Shown here: piece by piece, positions 9,861 to 19,267 of the stretch | Position numbering within the stretch: the stretch's first letter is position 1 | Layout: every line of letters begins with the position of its first letter | Assembly: GCF_000981385.1 (NCBI RefSeq) | Contig: NZ_LATZ01000016.1 | Location: 1 to 64,000 of the forward strand | Length of the DNA: 64,000 nt | Reading direction: 5' to 3' | DNA from: Bacillus sp. SA1-12 | Lineage (GTDB): Bacteria > Bacillota > Bacilli > Bacillales > Bacillaceae | Position numbers and translations under genes: made by a program | Notes under the pieces: generated by a model | Told to the model about the DNA's origin: nothing | Databases searched by the model: none | Seen by the model: the letters and a program-made list of their open reading frames with translations, nothing else

Positions 9861-10001
9861 AATGGGATGGATGGCACGCGTGGCCGTCATAGTATTTGGC
9901 GTAGGTGGGGCCGATACTAAGAGAGTGATATACTTAGAAAATTTGTTTTTTATAGAGTCATCAATGTATATAATTTTCTATGCGCAAAGGTGGTTATTTG
10001 G
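9861..10001 (+). other. Structured leader, possible small RNA or cis-regulatory RNA
   Basis: GC-richer than its surroundings. It can fold TAGTATTTGGC (9890-9900) with GGCCGATACTA (9909-9919), and alternatively CTAAG with CTTAG (9917-9937). The two stems share bases, so they could be mutually exclusive. I recognise no known riboswitch family. It precedes the zinc-ribbon ORF and ends in a GGTGG ribosome binding site. Confidence 0.4.
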
Positions 10002-10148
10002 ATGAATGACACAACTGAAAAAATAGTACATACTAATTTGAGATATTGCCCTCAATGTAATAAAGAAAGACCATATATAGTCATGTATGTAACTGGTTCA
10101 ATCCGGTGTGCTAATTGCGACTATTATCATTTAAAGCAAACCCAATAA
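10002..10148 (+). CDS. Small zinc-ribbon protein, 48 aa
   Basis: A 48-residue ORF starting ATG, with AAAGGTGG about 8 bases upstream and a terminator overlapping its stop. Four cysteines lie in two CxxC pairs (Cys16, Cys19 and Cys36, Cys39), the pattern of a zinc ribbon. The full translation begins MNDTTEKIVH. I do not recognise the family. It is the only gene between the promoter/cre block at 9618-9860 and the terminator, so it appears to be a complete single-gene unit with a long structured leader. Confidence 0.6.
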   Translation: MNDTTEKIVHTNLRYCPQCNKERPYIVMYVTGSIRCANCDYYHLKQTQ

Positions 10149-10168
10149 GAATCTGGGTTCTTTTTGCT
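10134..10168 (+). terminator. Terminator of the zinc-ribbon gene
   Basis: AGCAAACCCA / TGGGTT plus TTCTTTTTGCT; the stem includes the last codons of the small gene. Confidence 0.8.
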
Positions 10169-10730
10169 ATACGCAAACAACTCGCGTTTTTTTATGTATT
10201 TAAATTGCTTTCTTACAACCAAAATCAGGCAGACCAAGCCTGAATATTCCTCCATTTAATATGATGACTCTCTATTTCTTTTAAATCCTCTTTTCCTTTT
10301 TTTTAGTTAATAACCCCTGAATTAATCATTCATTACCCTTTTAGTATTAATATATTCTTTACATACTTCTTAGAATATGTCCTCCTTATTTTAAAAATCT
10401 CACACACTCTAATACTAACTCTCAGGTGAAAAAATTGAGGAAAAGTAAACTACTTCAAATTCAATGAACCGGGGATGGAGAGTTAATCAAACATAATATT
10501 GTTAACTTCCCGTTTTTATTATTTTCCAAATTAAGATGACCGCTTTGGACTGTATCAACTTAAAAGGTTATTTATATGTTAATGATATAATGAAGTCATT
10601 TTAAAAAGTTTGATCCGATTTGTTTCAAGATCGTACAGCTTGGCTTCATCCAAAAATTTTTGCTTTAATAATAGGCTCTTTTCTAAGAGATTGTTGAATT
10701 TAAATAGGTTCTTTGATGAAAACTGATTAA
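10169..10730. other. Intergenic, no gene seen
   Basis: AT-rich stretch of 560 bases. No ORF with a convincing ribosome binding site and no clear hairpin were found. Confidence 0.5.
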
Positions 10731-10860
10731 GGTTGATTGGAGCGGAAGTGCGAGACTCCTGCGGGAGCAGCGGGACAGGTGAGACTTATGCAGCATTTAC
10801 GCAGAGGAGGCTCACCTCCCCGCCACGCGGAAAGCGAGCATCTGGAGCGGAAATCAACCT
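10731..10860. repeat. Bacillus-type dispersed intergenic palindromic repeat
   Basis: A 130-bp block bounded by GGTTGATTGGAGCGGAAG and its near inverse GGAGCGGAAATCAACC. It is GC-rich inside (ACTCCTGCGGGAGCAGCGGG, then CGCGGAAAGCGAGCATCTGG). From general knowledge this kind of sequence recurs between genes in many Bacillus-related genomes. The termini can pair and internal hairpins such as CTCCTGCGGGAG can form. One copy in this window. Confidence 0.85.
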
Positions 10861-11121
10861 TTCCGTACTACATAGTAAATAGCAACAAAGTTTGAAAAAA
10901 GTAGAAAGATCATTGTTGTGCTGATATGAAGAGATTGGTTAAATTCTTAAACAGAATTCAATGGTAAGTCACTAATCCAATGCTCAATTTTAGAATATTC
11001 TCGTCACCTATCAATTTAAGATCCTATGGCATAAACTGATCCAAACCTTTTACTTCCACTGTACAAATAAAGGATAAGGACTATAATTAAGATATTGAAA
11101 AAACAATAAGGAGGTGAGCAT

Positions 11122-11444
11122 ATGGAATTAGAATCTCCTCAGATCTGATTAGTCTGCTTTTTACAACAGGGTTGACCATTTATTGCTTCGGCTGGTTGCT
11201 TTTGAAACTGACTCAGCAACTTCCCGTCATAGGGAAAAAGATTGTATATTCGGATAAAGTTGTTTTGAAAATCATACCAAGCGGTCATGTCATCCAGTGT
11301 ATTAGCGATCTTCTAAAACACCATGTTTCAACAATTATTAAGCGAAAAGAAGCTCCGAATAGTGATGAAGCGTATCATGGATACTCCTTACTTTGTATGT
11401 ATGACAAACAAATGGAGGAATTCTTTCCGTATGCTCACCAATAG
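11122..11444 (+). pseudogene. MifM-like upstream ORF of yidC2, apparently frameshifted
   Basis: A strong AAGGAGGTGA (11108-11117) precedes ATG 11122, but that frame stops after MELESPQI. Moving to the next frame near 11130-11145 gives a continuous protein reading SDLISLLFTTG through one membrane segment and ending FFPYAHQ at 11444. It overlaps the yidC2 start. A small one-span ORF overlapping yidC2 is the arrangement of B. subtilis mifM, whose stalled translation opens the yidC2 ribosome binding site. A single missing base would explain the break; translation from TTG 11172 (90 aa) is the other reading. Homology to MifM rests on position and topology only. Confidence 0.55.
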
Positions 11445-12222
11445 TAAAAAATATAAGCTGATCTTATTCTTATGTTTGGTAGGACTTTTACTCACTTTAT
11501 CGGGGTGTGGAATGACACGTTCGCCAATTTCTTCAGATAGTTCGGGAATATGGGATCATTACTTTGTCTATACTTTTTCTTCTGTATTAACTTTTGTCGC
11601 TTCATTTTTTCATGGAAACTATGGGTTATCCATTATCATTGTCACGATCATGGTAAGATTGGTTTTATTGCCATTCATGCTTTCCCAATCAAAAAGCCAG
11701 GAAAAAATGAAGAGTTTGCAGCCAGAAATGAAAGCTTTAAGGGAAAAATATTCGGCAAAGGATCAAGGATCACAGAAAAAGCTTCAGGAAGAAACAATTG
11801 CTCTTTATCAAAGACATGGTGTAAATCCTTTGTCCATTGGTTGCTTACCGATGCTTATTCAGTTGCCGATTCTGTTAGCTTTTTATTATGCGATCATCAG
11901 AACAAAGGAAATTGCGGCACATAATTTCCTTTGGTTTAATCTTGGCCATGCTGATCCATTTTTTATTCTTCCAATCGTTGTGGCTGTGTCTAGTTATATC
12001 CAAAACTCACTCATGATGAAGGAAACTGTAAAAGACAATCCACAAATGGCTATGATGAGATATGTTTCGCCAATTATGATGGCTTTGTTTTCCATCGGCG
12101 CACCCGCGGCCATCCCGTTGTATTGGTTTGTTGGCAGTGTCTTTATGATTGGCCAGTATTATTTATTAAAATATGTAAAAAATGATACAACGAATTTAAG
12201 TATAGAATCTTCTTCTAAATAG
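11431..12222 (+). CDS. yidC2: Membrane protein insertase YidC2 (Oxa1 family)
   Basis: Inserts proteins into the cell membrane. As a lipoprotein, its signal peptide ends in the lipobox LSGC with Cys26. The 60KD_IMP/Oxa1 domain follows, with five expected membrane segments, the conserved start IIIVTIMVRL and the charged cytoplasmic hairpin around EKMKSLQPEM. It is 263 aa long. ATG 11431 was chosen over upstream in-frame starts because GGAGG lies at 11414-11418 and the signal peptide follows directly. The gene overlaps the end of the MifM-like ORF by 14 bases, so its ribosome binding site lies inside that ORF, as needed for translational control. Confidence 0.92.
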   Translation: MLTNSKKYKLILFLCLVGLLLTLSGCGMTRSPISSDSSGIWDHYFVYTFSSVLTFVASFFHGNYGLSIIIVTIMVRLVLLPFMLSQSKSQEKMKSLQPEMKALREKYSAKDQGSQKKLQEETIALYQRHGVNPLSIGCLPMLIQLPILLAFYYAIIRTKEIAAHNFLWFNLGHADPFFILPIVVAVSSYIQNSLMMKETVKDNPQMAMMRYVSPIMMALFSIGAPAAIPLYWFVGSVFMIGQYYLLKYVKNDTTNLSIESSSK

Positions 12223-12244
12223 AAAATAAAAAGCAAAGTCTGGC

Positions 12245-12297
12245 ACCCTATAGAGTAGATGCATAAAAAAGTCTACCTATAGGGTATTTTTGTGTTA
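12245..12297 (+). terminator. Terminator of yidC2
   Basis: Long stem ACCCTATAG-AGTAGA / GTCTAC-CTATAGGGT followed by ATTTTTG. Confidence 0.85.
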
Positions 12298-12610
12298 GTT
12301 AAATATCTAAGAGACTGGGTAAAGTATATTGAGTAAAAAATCATAGACAGAGAAAGAGATTAACCTGCTTTCGGCTAATAACGCTATTCAATCTGTTAGT
12401 TCATAATAGCCCCTAAGACATCTTAATTTTATTAGTAATCTACCTTTCTCATTTCTTCAATAAACAGATGCTTACATTCAGTAACATCAGTTATTGTAAT
12501 TAGTAGATACTTATGATTTTTTCTAATTCTAAAAAATGGTAGATTTTATTATTCATCTTTAATAAAAATTTTGTGATTTATGCTATGATATATGAAAATA
12601 TTCTTAACTT
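12298..12610. other. Intergenic, no gene seen
   Basis: AT-rich. It presumably holds the promoter of the kinase gene; no convincing -35/-10 pair could be singled out. Confidence 0.4.
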
Positions 12611-12624
12611 AAGAGGGAAATGAG

Positions 12625-13854
12625 ATGAAAAATCTGGGTCAAATTACTCTGGTATTAATTTCGATAGTATTTACTGCTTATCAAAAGATCTATCAGGATG
12701 AAAATTTTTTTACAGTAGACTTCTTTATCTTTACCTTTATTGCTTGGATTGTAGGAAAACAATATGATAAAGCACGATACTTTGAAAAAAAGGCACGAGC
12801 GAGTGAAGAAAGTTATAAGCAATTAGTAGATTCATTGCCTGAACCTATCTTAATTCACTGTGATCATCTTATTGTTTATGGAAATAAAGCAGCTATTAGT
12901 ATGATTGGTGCGAGAGATATAGATGAAATTATTGGTAAATCAATATTGGATTTCATTGTCCCTAAATATAAAGAACGTTTACTGGAGCGCATTAAACAGG
13001 CAAAAAAAGAGAAAAAGCCTTTAAATAATATCGAATATCAATTTAAACGTTTAGATGGAACGATCTTTTTCTTTGAAGTTTCTTCTATGTTTATTATGTT
13101 TGGTGAAAAAGAGGCGGTGCTTTCAATTGGTAAGGATGTCACTGAAAGAAGAAAACATACAGAAAGCCTCTTTCAAAAATCAGAGAAACTTGCCTTGTTA
13201 GGTCAAATGGCAGCCGGCATTGCGCATGAAATTCGTAATCCTCTAACTTCCATAAAAGGTTTCATTCAGCTATTCAAGGCAAACTACATACAAAAAGAAT
13301 ACTTTGATCTTATCTTATCTGAGCTTGAACGGATAAATTCAATTGTAGGAGAATTTCTAGTACTAGCAAAACCGACAGCTGTTATCTTTGAAGAACAAGA
13401 TGTAAAGGAACTTATTAAGGATGTCGTCACCTTAATGAATTCCCAATCGATCTTGAATAATATTCAGATTTTTGTAGAATTGGATACCGATTTGCCAATG
13501 ATCAGCTGTGAAAAAAACCAGCTTAAACAAGTGTTATTAAATCTCTTTAAGAACGCAATCGAAGCAATGCCTCATGGCGGAAATATCGATGTAAGGGTAA
13601 AGGAGAAAGAAGAAGGCAAGATTTCTATCCAAGTTATTGACCAGGGGATTGGAATACCGAAAGAACGCATTCCTACACTTGGAGAACCTTTTTATACAAC
13701 AAAAGAAAAAGGAACAGGTCTCGGTTTAATGACTTGCTTTAAAATTGTTGAAGATCACAGCGGTGAGTTAAAGATTACGAGTGAAGTGAATAAAGGAACA
13801 ATGATAGAAATCATACTGCCGACAATTACTCAGGGTTTGCTAAAGATAAATTAA
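12625..13854 (+). CDS. PAS-domain sensor histidine kinase, sporulation-kinase type
   Basis: Autophosphorylating kinase of 409 aa. Short hydrophobic segments at about 5-20 and 30-43 suggest a membrane hairpin. One PAS domain (about 62-176, ending DVTERR) is followed by HisKA with acceptor His201 in AGIAHEIRNPLTS, then HATPase_c with Asn310 (NLFKNAIEAMP), DQGIGIP and GTGLGL. The H-box is of the KinA-KinE type, which feeds the sporulation phosphorelay in Bacillus. No response regulator gene is adjacent, as is usual for orphan phosphorelay kinases; that role is inference. RBS AGAGGGA, start ATG. Confidence 0.88.
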   Translation: MKNLGQITLVLISIVFTAYQKIYQDENFFTVDFFIFTFIAWIVGKQYDKARYFEKKARASEESYKQLVDSLPEPILIHCDHLIVYGNKAAISMIGARDIDEIIGKSILDFIVPKYKERLLERIKQAKKEKKPLNNIEYQFKRLDGTIFFFEVSSMFIMFGEKEAVLSIGKDVTERRKHTESLFQKSEKLALLGQMAAGIAHEIRNPLTSIKGFIQLFKANYIQKEYFDLILSELERINSIVGEFLVLAKPTAVIFEEQDVKELIKDVVTLMNSQSILNNIQIFVELDTDLPMISCEKNQLKQVLLNLFKNAIEAMPHGGNIDVRVKEKEEGKISIQVIDQGIGIPKERIPTLGEPFYTTKEKGTGLGLMTCFKIVEDHSGELKITSEVNKGTMIEIILPTITQGLLKIN

Positions 13855-14078
13855 CCTTCAAAATTGGATTTATTTAAGCAAAATCACAATATCATCTTAC
13901 TTTTTCATAAAAACCATTCAAATATTGAGATTAATAGTCAAGGTTGAGAAGTCTTTTCTGTTATTTTGTGGATTTTGGCTGCTCAGCCTTTTAACATTGT
14001 TAGTAGGACTGCTTAATCTCTTTGTTTTCATCATATCTTCCACTTTTTCTTCTTAAAAATCCTTTCTTTTAATCTTCA
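13855..14078. other. Intergenic, no gene seen
   Basis: No ORF or clear terminator recognised between the kinase stop and promoter module copy 2. Confidence 0.4.
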
Positions 14079-14204
14079 AAAAATACTCCAATTTAGTGAA
14101 AAATTTTGAAGTTTTCCAAACCAATAGAGCAGAATGATCAAAATGAATTTACAATTTTTTCGAAAGTTACTCCATTAACCTCAAGTATGTAAACGCTTTA
14201 TAAT
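14079..14204 (+). promoter_or_regulatory. Shared promoter module, copy 2, with cre-like site
   Basis: Same order as copies 1 and 3: AAAAAATACTCCAA, AAAAATTTTGAAG (14099), AATTTACAATTTTTTCG with AAAGTTACTCCATT, then TGTAAACGCTTTAT (14188-14201; 12 of 14 matches to the cre consensus) merging with a perfect -10 TATAAT at 14199-14204. No good -35 hexamer is visible, which fits an activator-dependent promoter. CcpA bound at the cre-like site would cover the -10. Confidence 0.8.
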
Positions 14205-14577
14205 TTAAAAGGGAAAAGGGTTATGTTTATCAGTTAGTAAATCTTTATCCCTCTTCCTTATAAAAGAAATTCCCTGCAAGCGAATATCTTATCGTTATGT
14301 CTACTTCTTTAGATTCTTTTCAACTTTCTACTAGATACACAAAACTTTTTCTCAATCACACAATCGAATAAATAATGAAAAATATTGGTCTGCAACAACT
14401 CCATCTATTCTTAATCTGGGTCCCATGATTAATTACTTGAAAGGGGGGATTTACGATCATTAAGGCTTAGTAATGTTTCTAAATGTGGCGGAGGTGATGA
14501 CTTTAAATTGAAGGCGTTAAAATGCGAAGCGGTAAATTTATTATTAAGACCTAACAAATCAAGGGAGGTAAAGTACT
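14205..14577 (+). other. Long 5' leader of the first GH43 gene
   Basis: About 370 bases separate the -10 from the GTG start. Short Shine-Dalgarno-like sites occur (AAAGGGGGG near 14442; GGAGGTG before ATGACTTTAAATTGA near 14497), giving at most tiny leader peptides. No known riboswitch was recognised. Confidence 0.4.
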
Positions 14578-17500
14578 GTGAAGGGTAAAAATAAAAAGTT
14601 TTTATCACTATTTATGACAACTGTTATGTTAACTTCACTAATCCCCATCCCAAAGATTCAAGCGGAGGAGATTTCAACTGTGGAAGAAGGATTGATCGCA
14701 CACTATGATATGTCAAATGCAGATGGGAAGTTAACTGATGTAACAAACAACGGCTTTGATGCTGAGTATGTTGGATTTAAAGATGGAGACTTTCAAAATG
14801 AACAAGGTGACACGATCTTAAACTTCACTGGGGATAAGTCCAAATATGTAAAATTGCCAGTTGGGCTTATCGATGATGAAACTTTCACGATTGAAACAAC
14901 ATTTTCTACAAGCACCAGTGCTGCACATTGGCTTTACAGTTTTGGGAACAAGACAGGTGTTTGGCCTAATGTGAATAATTATATCTTTTTAAACCCAAAG
15001 CAAGGGAATGGAACGGTTAGATTTGGTATTAAGAATGCTGATAAGGAGCTTCTCTTCCAAAATGCAACCATCCAATCAGGGGAATATACCACCTTTACTG
15101 CAACGTTTAAACAAGGGGAAATCTCTCTTTATCTTAACGGAGAACCAGCAGGAACACTGCCGCACACCTACTCAGTAATGGATATTTTAAAAGATGGTGT
15201 GGATTCTGCAGCTAATTCCATTGGGTTTATTGGAAAATCACTGTATGAACCAGATGCATCATTTACTGGGAAGCTAGCTGATTTTAAAGTGTATAACTAT
15301 ACATTATCTGCAGAAGAAGTAAAGAAAAAAGCAACATTAACAGATGAGGAAATTGTAGAACTAGCGAAAGAGAAATTGGAAATTCCAAATGCGGATGACA
15401 TCCGCGGCAACATTACGTTACCAACGACGAGCGAAAAAGGGGCTTCAATCACTTGGGAATCTGACAAACCAGAGGTTGTCAGCGTAAATGGTAAAGTAAA
15501 TGAAAATTATGATGATGTTCCTGCAGGGGTCGTAACAAGACAGGATACAGATACAAAAGTAAATGTAACAGCCACGATTTCTTACGGGAAAATAACTGAG
15601 ACAAAGACTATACCGCTTACAGTTAAGGCAAAGCCGGAAAATAATGAGTACACCTCTTATTTAATGACCCACTTTACAGGCGAACATGATATCGGAGAAC
15701 AACTTTATTTTGCCAGTAGTAAAGACGGATTAAACTGGACTGATTTAAATGACAGTAATCCAGTATTAACATCTACTCTAGGTGAAAAGGGAGTGCGTGA
15801 CCCGTTTCTTTTACGCTCAGCAGAGGGGGATAAATTCTATATTCTTGCGACAGACTTACGTATTGCCAATGGAAAAGGCTGGGGTGCAGCACAAACGGCC
15901 GGAAGTAAATCCCTTATAATTTGGGAATCTGCTGATCTAGTAAACTGGTCTGAACCAAGAATGGTGGAAGTGGCTCCATCAAACGCTGGAGACGCATGGG
16001 CGCCAGAAGCATTTTATGATGAAAAGACAGGAGAATATGTCGTATTTTGGGCTTCAAGGGTTTCTGATACTGAGGGTAATTTTGGTCCGCATGATATTTA
16101 CTATGCAAAGACAAGAGACTTCCATACCTTTACAGAACCAAAAGTGCTTATTGACCGTCCTGGTGATACTCATATTATTGATACAACGATTATCGAAGAT
16201 CAGGATATGTATTACCGCTACTCAGGAGATGGACAGATCACAATAGAAAAAAGCGATCAAATCCTTGGCACATGGTCAAAGGTGGGAACCATTGAAGCTT
16301 CGACTGGATTAACAGGACATGATGTTGAAGGCCCATTAATTTTTAAATTTAATGATCGAGAAGAGTGGAACTTAATGGTTGATCAGTATGCTACAGGAAA
16401 AGGATATCTTCCCTTATTAACGACAGATCTATCAAGTGGTGAATTTACTAAATTAACCACTTCAGACTATTCCTTAGACTCTAACAAAAAGAGACATGGA
16501 TCTGTCTTACCTATCACACAAGAAGAGTATGAAGCTCTCATGGCGAAATGGAATAAAGTCGTCGAAGCTCCAGATGAAGAGGAACAGGAAGAACCTGTAC
16601 TAGAGTATAACTTTGAAGAAGCCGCAACCGACAAGACTATTCAGGATAACTCAGGTAACAACAATACTGGTACATTAAATGGAAATGCAACATTTATGAC
16701 AGATGAGGAAATGAACTCTAAGGTGTTATATCTCGATGGAACAGCGAATACATTTGCTGCTTTTCCAAATGGTTTTTTTGATGGAAGAGATACTGTGTCC
16801 ATTTCCATGGATATAAAAGCGGAAACCGTCTCAGGAAATTTCTTTACCTTTACAGTAGGGAAGAATAACCAAAAATATATGTTCTTACGAACACGTGATA
16901 CTGAAATTAGGAATGCCATTACGGTAAACAGCTGGTCCAGCGAGCAAGAGGTCAAAACGAATACACCTTCTATTAAAAGCAAGTGGATGAATATCAAACT
17001 TGTGATGACACCTTCAAGTATGAAAATGTATAAGAATGGTATTCTTGTAGCTGAAAATAACAATGTAACAGTAGCAATGAAGGACTTAGGGGCAGATTTA
17101 TCAGCATTCTTAGGAAAATCCTTCTATTCAGGAGATCAATACTTTAAAGGATATTTTGACAATGTTAAGGTTTATAACCGTGCTCTTACAGAAGCTGAAA
17201 TTCTCGAAATGAGTTTCGAACCAACTGAGATTGCTAATTTCGAAATTCCTGGTCAAAAAGGTCAAGCCGAAATTGATACGAAATCTAAGACTATTACCAT
17301 TTATGTGAAAGAGGGCCAAGAAACAGATGTAACAAATGTAACACCAACGATTACTCTTTTACCTGGTTCAACCGTAAGTCCAGCATCTGGTGCAGTACAG
17401 GATTTTACAAATCCTGTTACGTATACAGTGACAGACAAGGATGGAAACAAACAGGAATGGACGGTGAAATTAGCAATGTATCCCTCAGGTACATTGCCAG

Positions 17501-19110
17501 GGCTTTATGCAGACCCGCAAATTGCTGTCTTTGGGGATACCTTTTATATTTATCCTACTACAGATGGATTTGATGGTTGGTCTGGCTCGCAATTTAAAGC
17601 GTTTTCTTCGAAGGATTTAATTAACTGGAAGGATGAAGGAGTTATTCTGGATCTTGCAACAAATGATGTCACTTGGGCAGATAACCGTGCCTGGGCACCA
17701 ACTATTACCGAAAGGGACGGTACGTATTACTACTATTTCTCAGCAGACGCCAACATAGGTGTCGCAACATCTGCATCGCCAACAGGACCGTTTAAAGATT
17801 CTTTAGGTAAACCATTAGTGCCAAGCGGGGAATATCCTGGCCAAGCGATAGACCCGTATGTATTTAAGGATGATGATGGACAGTATTACTTCTATTGGGG
17901 CAATGGAAATTTATTTGGTGCAAAGCTAAACGATGATATGGTTTCATTTGCTCAAAATCCAGTGAATATGACACCTGCGAACTTTAGAGAGGCTCCAGTT
18001 GTATTTAAGCGAAACGGAATGTATTACTTAATGTGGTCAGAAGATGATACAGGCAGTGAGAACTATCAGGTTGCGTATGCAACAGGGTCCTCACCAATGG
18101 GGCCTTGGACAAAGAAAGGCGTTATTCTTAGTAAAGATTTAAGCCTTGGAATCAAAGGACCTGGTCATCACTCTATATTAAATATACCGAATACTGATGA
18201 TTATTATATTGTTTATGCCCGACACGCCATTCCTGATGGTAACGGTTTTAATCGTGAAGTAGTCATTGATAAGATGGAATTTAATGAAGACGGCACGATC
18301 AAAAAAGTAAAACCAACATTAAAGGGTATAACTGAACCAATATATATTGAAAAAGGCGATACAGAAAGTCCAGTAGGTCAATTTACCATTAATTCAGGTG
18401 CAGAGTTTACAAATGAGAGGGCTGTTACCTTATCCCTTGAAGCGACAGATAACAGCAGCGGAGTTCAACAAGTTCGCTATTCAGCTGACGCAAAAGAATG
18501 GACAGATTGGGAACCATACACAACCACAAAAGAATGGATCTTACCAGCTGGTGATGGAGAGAAGACCATATTTGTTGAATTTAACGATCAAGCCGGAAAT
18601 GTCAGTGAAACATACCAGCAAAAGATTATTCTTGATACAACCGCTCCTGACATCCAATTGGCAGGTCATCAAGATTCCTATTCGATCGATTCGACCATTA
18701 ATATTACGTGCAATATAGTTGAAGAACTGTCAGGAATAGCTTCTAAGGAATGCCCAGAAGTGGAAGGTCCAGCCTATAGCTTTGAGGTAGGAGCCCATAC
18801 ATTTACTGCTTCAGCAACCGATAAAGCAGGTAATACCGCGAATGTAGAATTCCAATTTACCGTAACGGTCGATTTTGATAGTTTAAGCCGATTAACAGAA
18901 GCCTTTGTGACGAAACAGGGTGTGGCGGATTCATTGACGAAAAAGCTGCAAGCAGCAAAAGCATCAGCAACCAAAGGGGAGAATGAGGCATTAAATGGTC
19001 AAATAAATGCTTACAAACACCAGCTCCGTGCTCAGAGCGGGAAAGTAATTTCTGAACAAGATAGCAATCTATTAGGATCTTTAGCTGATTTTCTAAAAAA
19101 TAATGAGTAG
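14578..19110 (+). CDS. Secreted multidomain glycoside hydrolase with two GH43 domains
   Basis: Exported enzyme of 1510 aa; the Sec signal peptide ends near residue 29 (KIQA). Domains in order: LamG (about 38-255), atrophied Ig-like (257-352), GH43-A (357-655; catalytic base Asp408 in VRDPF, then IIDTTII and acid Glu in DVEGPLIF), second LamG (666-880), a cadherin-like/DUF5018-like stretch, GH43-B (972-1258; Asp979 in YADPQ, Asp in AIDPYVF, Glu in REAPVVF), Ig-like modules (1262-1430) and a C-terminal FIMAH-like helical domain. GH43 enzymes cleave alpha-L-arabinofuranosides, beta-xylosides or beta-D-galactofuranosides; the bond here is undetermined. No LPXTG, SLH or membrane anchor seen. GTG start after GGGAGGT. 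The two GH43 domains differ strongly, so one protein probably cleaves two linkages. Confidence 0.9.
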   Translation: MKGKNKKFLSLFMTTVMLTSLIPIPKIQAEEISTVEEGLIAHYDMSNADGKLTDVTNNGFDAEYVGFKDGDFQNEQGDTILNFTGDKSKYVKLPVGLIDDETFTIETTFSTSTSAAHWLYSFGNKTGVWPNVNNYIFLNPKQGNGTVRFGIKNADKELLFQNATIQSGEYTTFTATFKQGEISLYLNGEPAGTLPHTYSVMDILKDGVDSAANSIGFIGKSLYEPDASFTGKLADFKVYNYTLSAEEVKKKATLTDEEIVELAKEKLEIPNADDIRGNITLPTTSEKGASITWESDKPEVVSVNGKVNENYDDVPAGVVTRQDTDTKVNVTATISYGKITETKTIPLTVKAKPENNEYTSYLMTHFTGEHDIGEQLYFASSKDGLNWTDLNDSNPVLTSTLGEKGVRDPFLLRSAEGDKFYILATDLRIANGKGWGAAQTAGSKSLIIWESADLVNWSEPRMVEVAPSNAGDAWAPEAFYDEKTGEYVVFWASRVSDTEGNFGPHDIYYAKTRDFHTFTEPKVLIDRPGDTHIIDTTIIEDQDMYYRYSGDGQITIEKSDQILGTWSKVGTIEASTGLTGHDVEGPLIFKFNDREEWNLMVDQYATGKGYLPLLTTDLSSGEFTKLTTSDYSLDSNKKRHGSVLPITQEEYEALMAKWNKVVEAPDEEEQEEPVLEYNFEEAATDKTIQDNSGNNNTGTLNGNATFMTDEEMNSKVLYLDGTANTFAAFPNGFFDGRDTVSISMDIKAETVSGNFFTFTVGKNNQKYMFLRTRDTEIRNAITVNSWSSEQEVKTNTPSIKSKWMNIKLVMTPSSMKMYKNGILVAENNNVTVAMKDLGADLSAFLGKSFYSGDQYFKGYFDNVKVYNRALTEAEILEMSFEPTEIANFEIPGQKGQAEIDTKSKTITIYVKEGQETDVTNVTPTITLLPGSTVSPASGAVQDFTNPVTYTVTDKDGNKQEWTVKLAMYPSGTLPGLYADPQIAVFGDTFYIYPTTDGFDGWSGSQFKAFSSKDLINWKDEGVILDLATNDVTWADNRAWAPTITERDGTYYYYFSADANIGVATSASPTGPFKDSLGKPLVPSGEYPGQAIDPYVFKDDDGQYYFYWGNGNLFGAKLNDDMVSFAQNPVNMTPANFREAPVVFKRNGMYYLMWSEDDTGSENYQVAYATGSSPMGPWTKKGVILSKDLSLGIKGPGHHSILNIPNTDDYYIVYARHAIPDGNGFNREVVIDKMEFNEDGTIKKVKPTLKGITEPIYIEKGDTESPVGQFTINSGAEFTNERAVTLSLEATDNSSGVQQVRYSADAKEWTDWEPYTTTKEWILPAGDGEKTIFVEFNDQAGNVSETYQQKIILDTTAPDIQLAGHQDSYSIDSTINITCNIVEELSGIASKECPEVEGPAYSFEVGAHTFTASATDKAGNTANVEFQFTVTVDFDSLSRLTEAFVTKQGVADSLTKKLQAAKASATKGENEALNGQINAYKHQLRAQSGKVISEQDSNLLGSLADFLKNNE

Positions 19111-19157
19111 AGAGCTTGATAGAAAAGGTTAACATAGCTAGGTCCATGTATGTAAAT

Positions 19158-19200
19158 AAAAGGGAAGTATAGATATTTATGAAATGTACTTCCCTTTTTA
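19158..19200 (+). terminator. Terminator after the first GH43 gene
   Basis: Stem AAAAGGGAAGTA / TACTTCCCTTTT with T-run. Only 67 bases separate it from the next gene, so downstream expression may depend on read-through. Confidence 0.85.
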
Positions 19201-19267
19201 CTTGTCATTAAAAAGTGAAATGAAAATGTTTAATAAACGTATAAGGCTTTGAGGGAGGAAAAAATGA

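Noticed and set aside
9861..10001. Known riboswitch (T-box, ZTP, ydaO, c-di-GMP types) in the leader of the zinc-ribbon gene
   Set aside because: None of the conserved core motifs of these classes could be found; kept only as an unassigned structured leader.
11323..11430. N-terminal extension of YidC2
   Set aside because: It would put about 36 residues before a complete lipoprotein signal peptide, and GGAGG sits right before ATG 11431.
14205..14577. Leader-peptide gene before the first GH43 enzyme
   Set aside because: Candidate frames are 4 codons or lack a start; not enough support.
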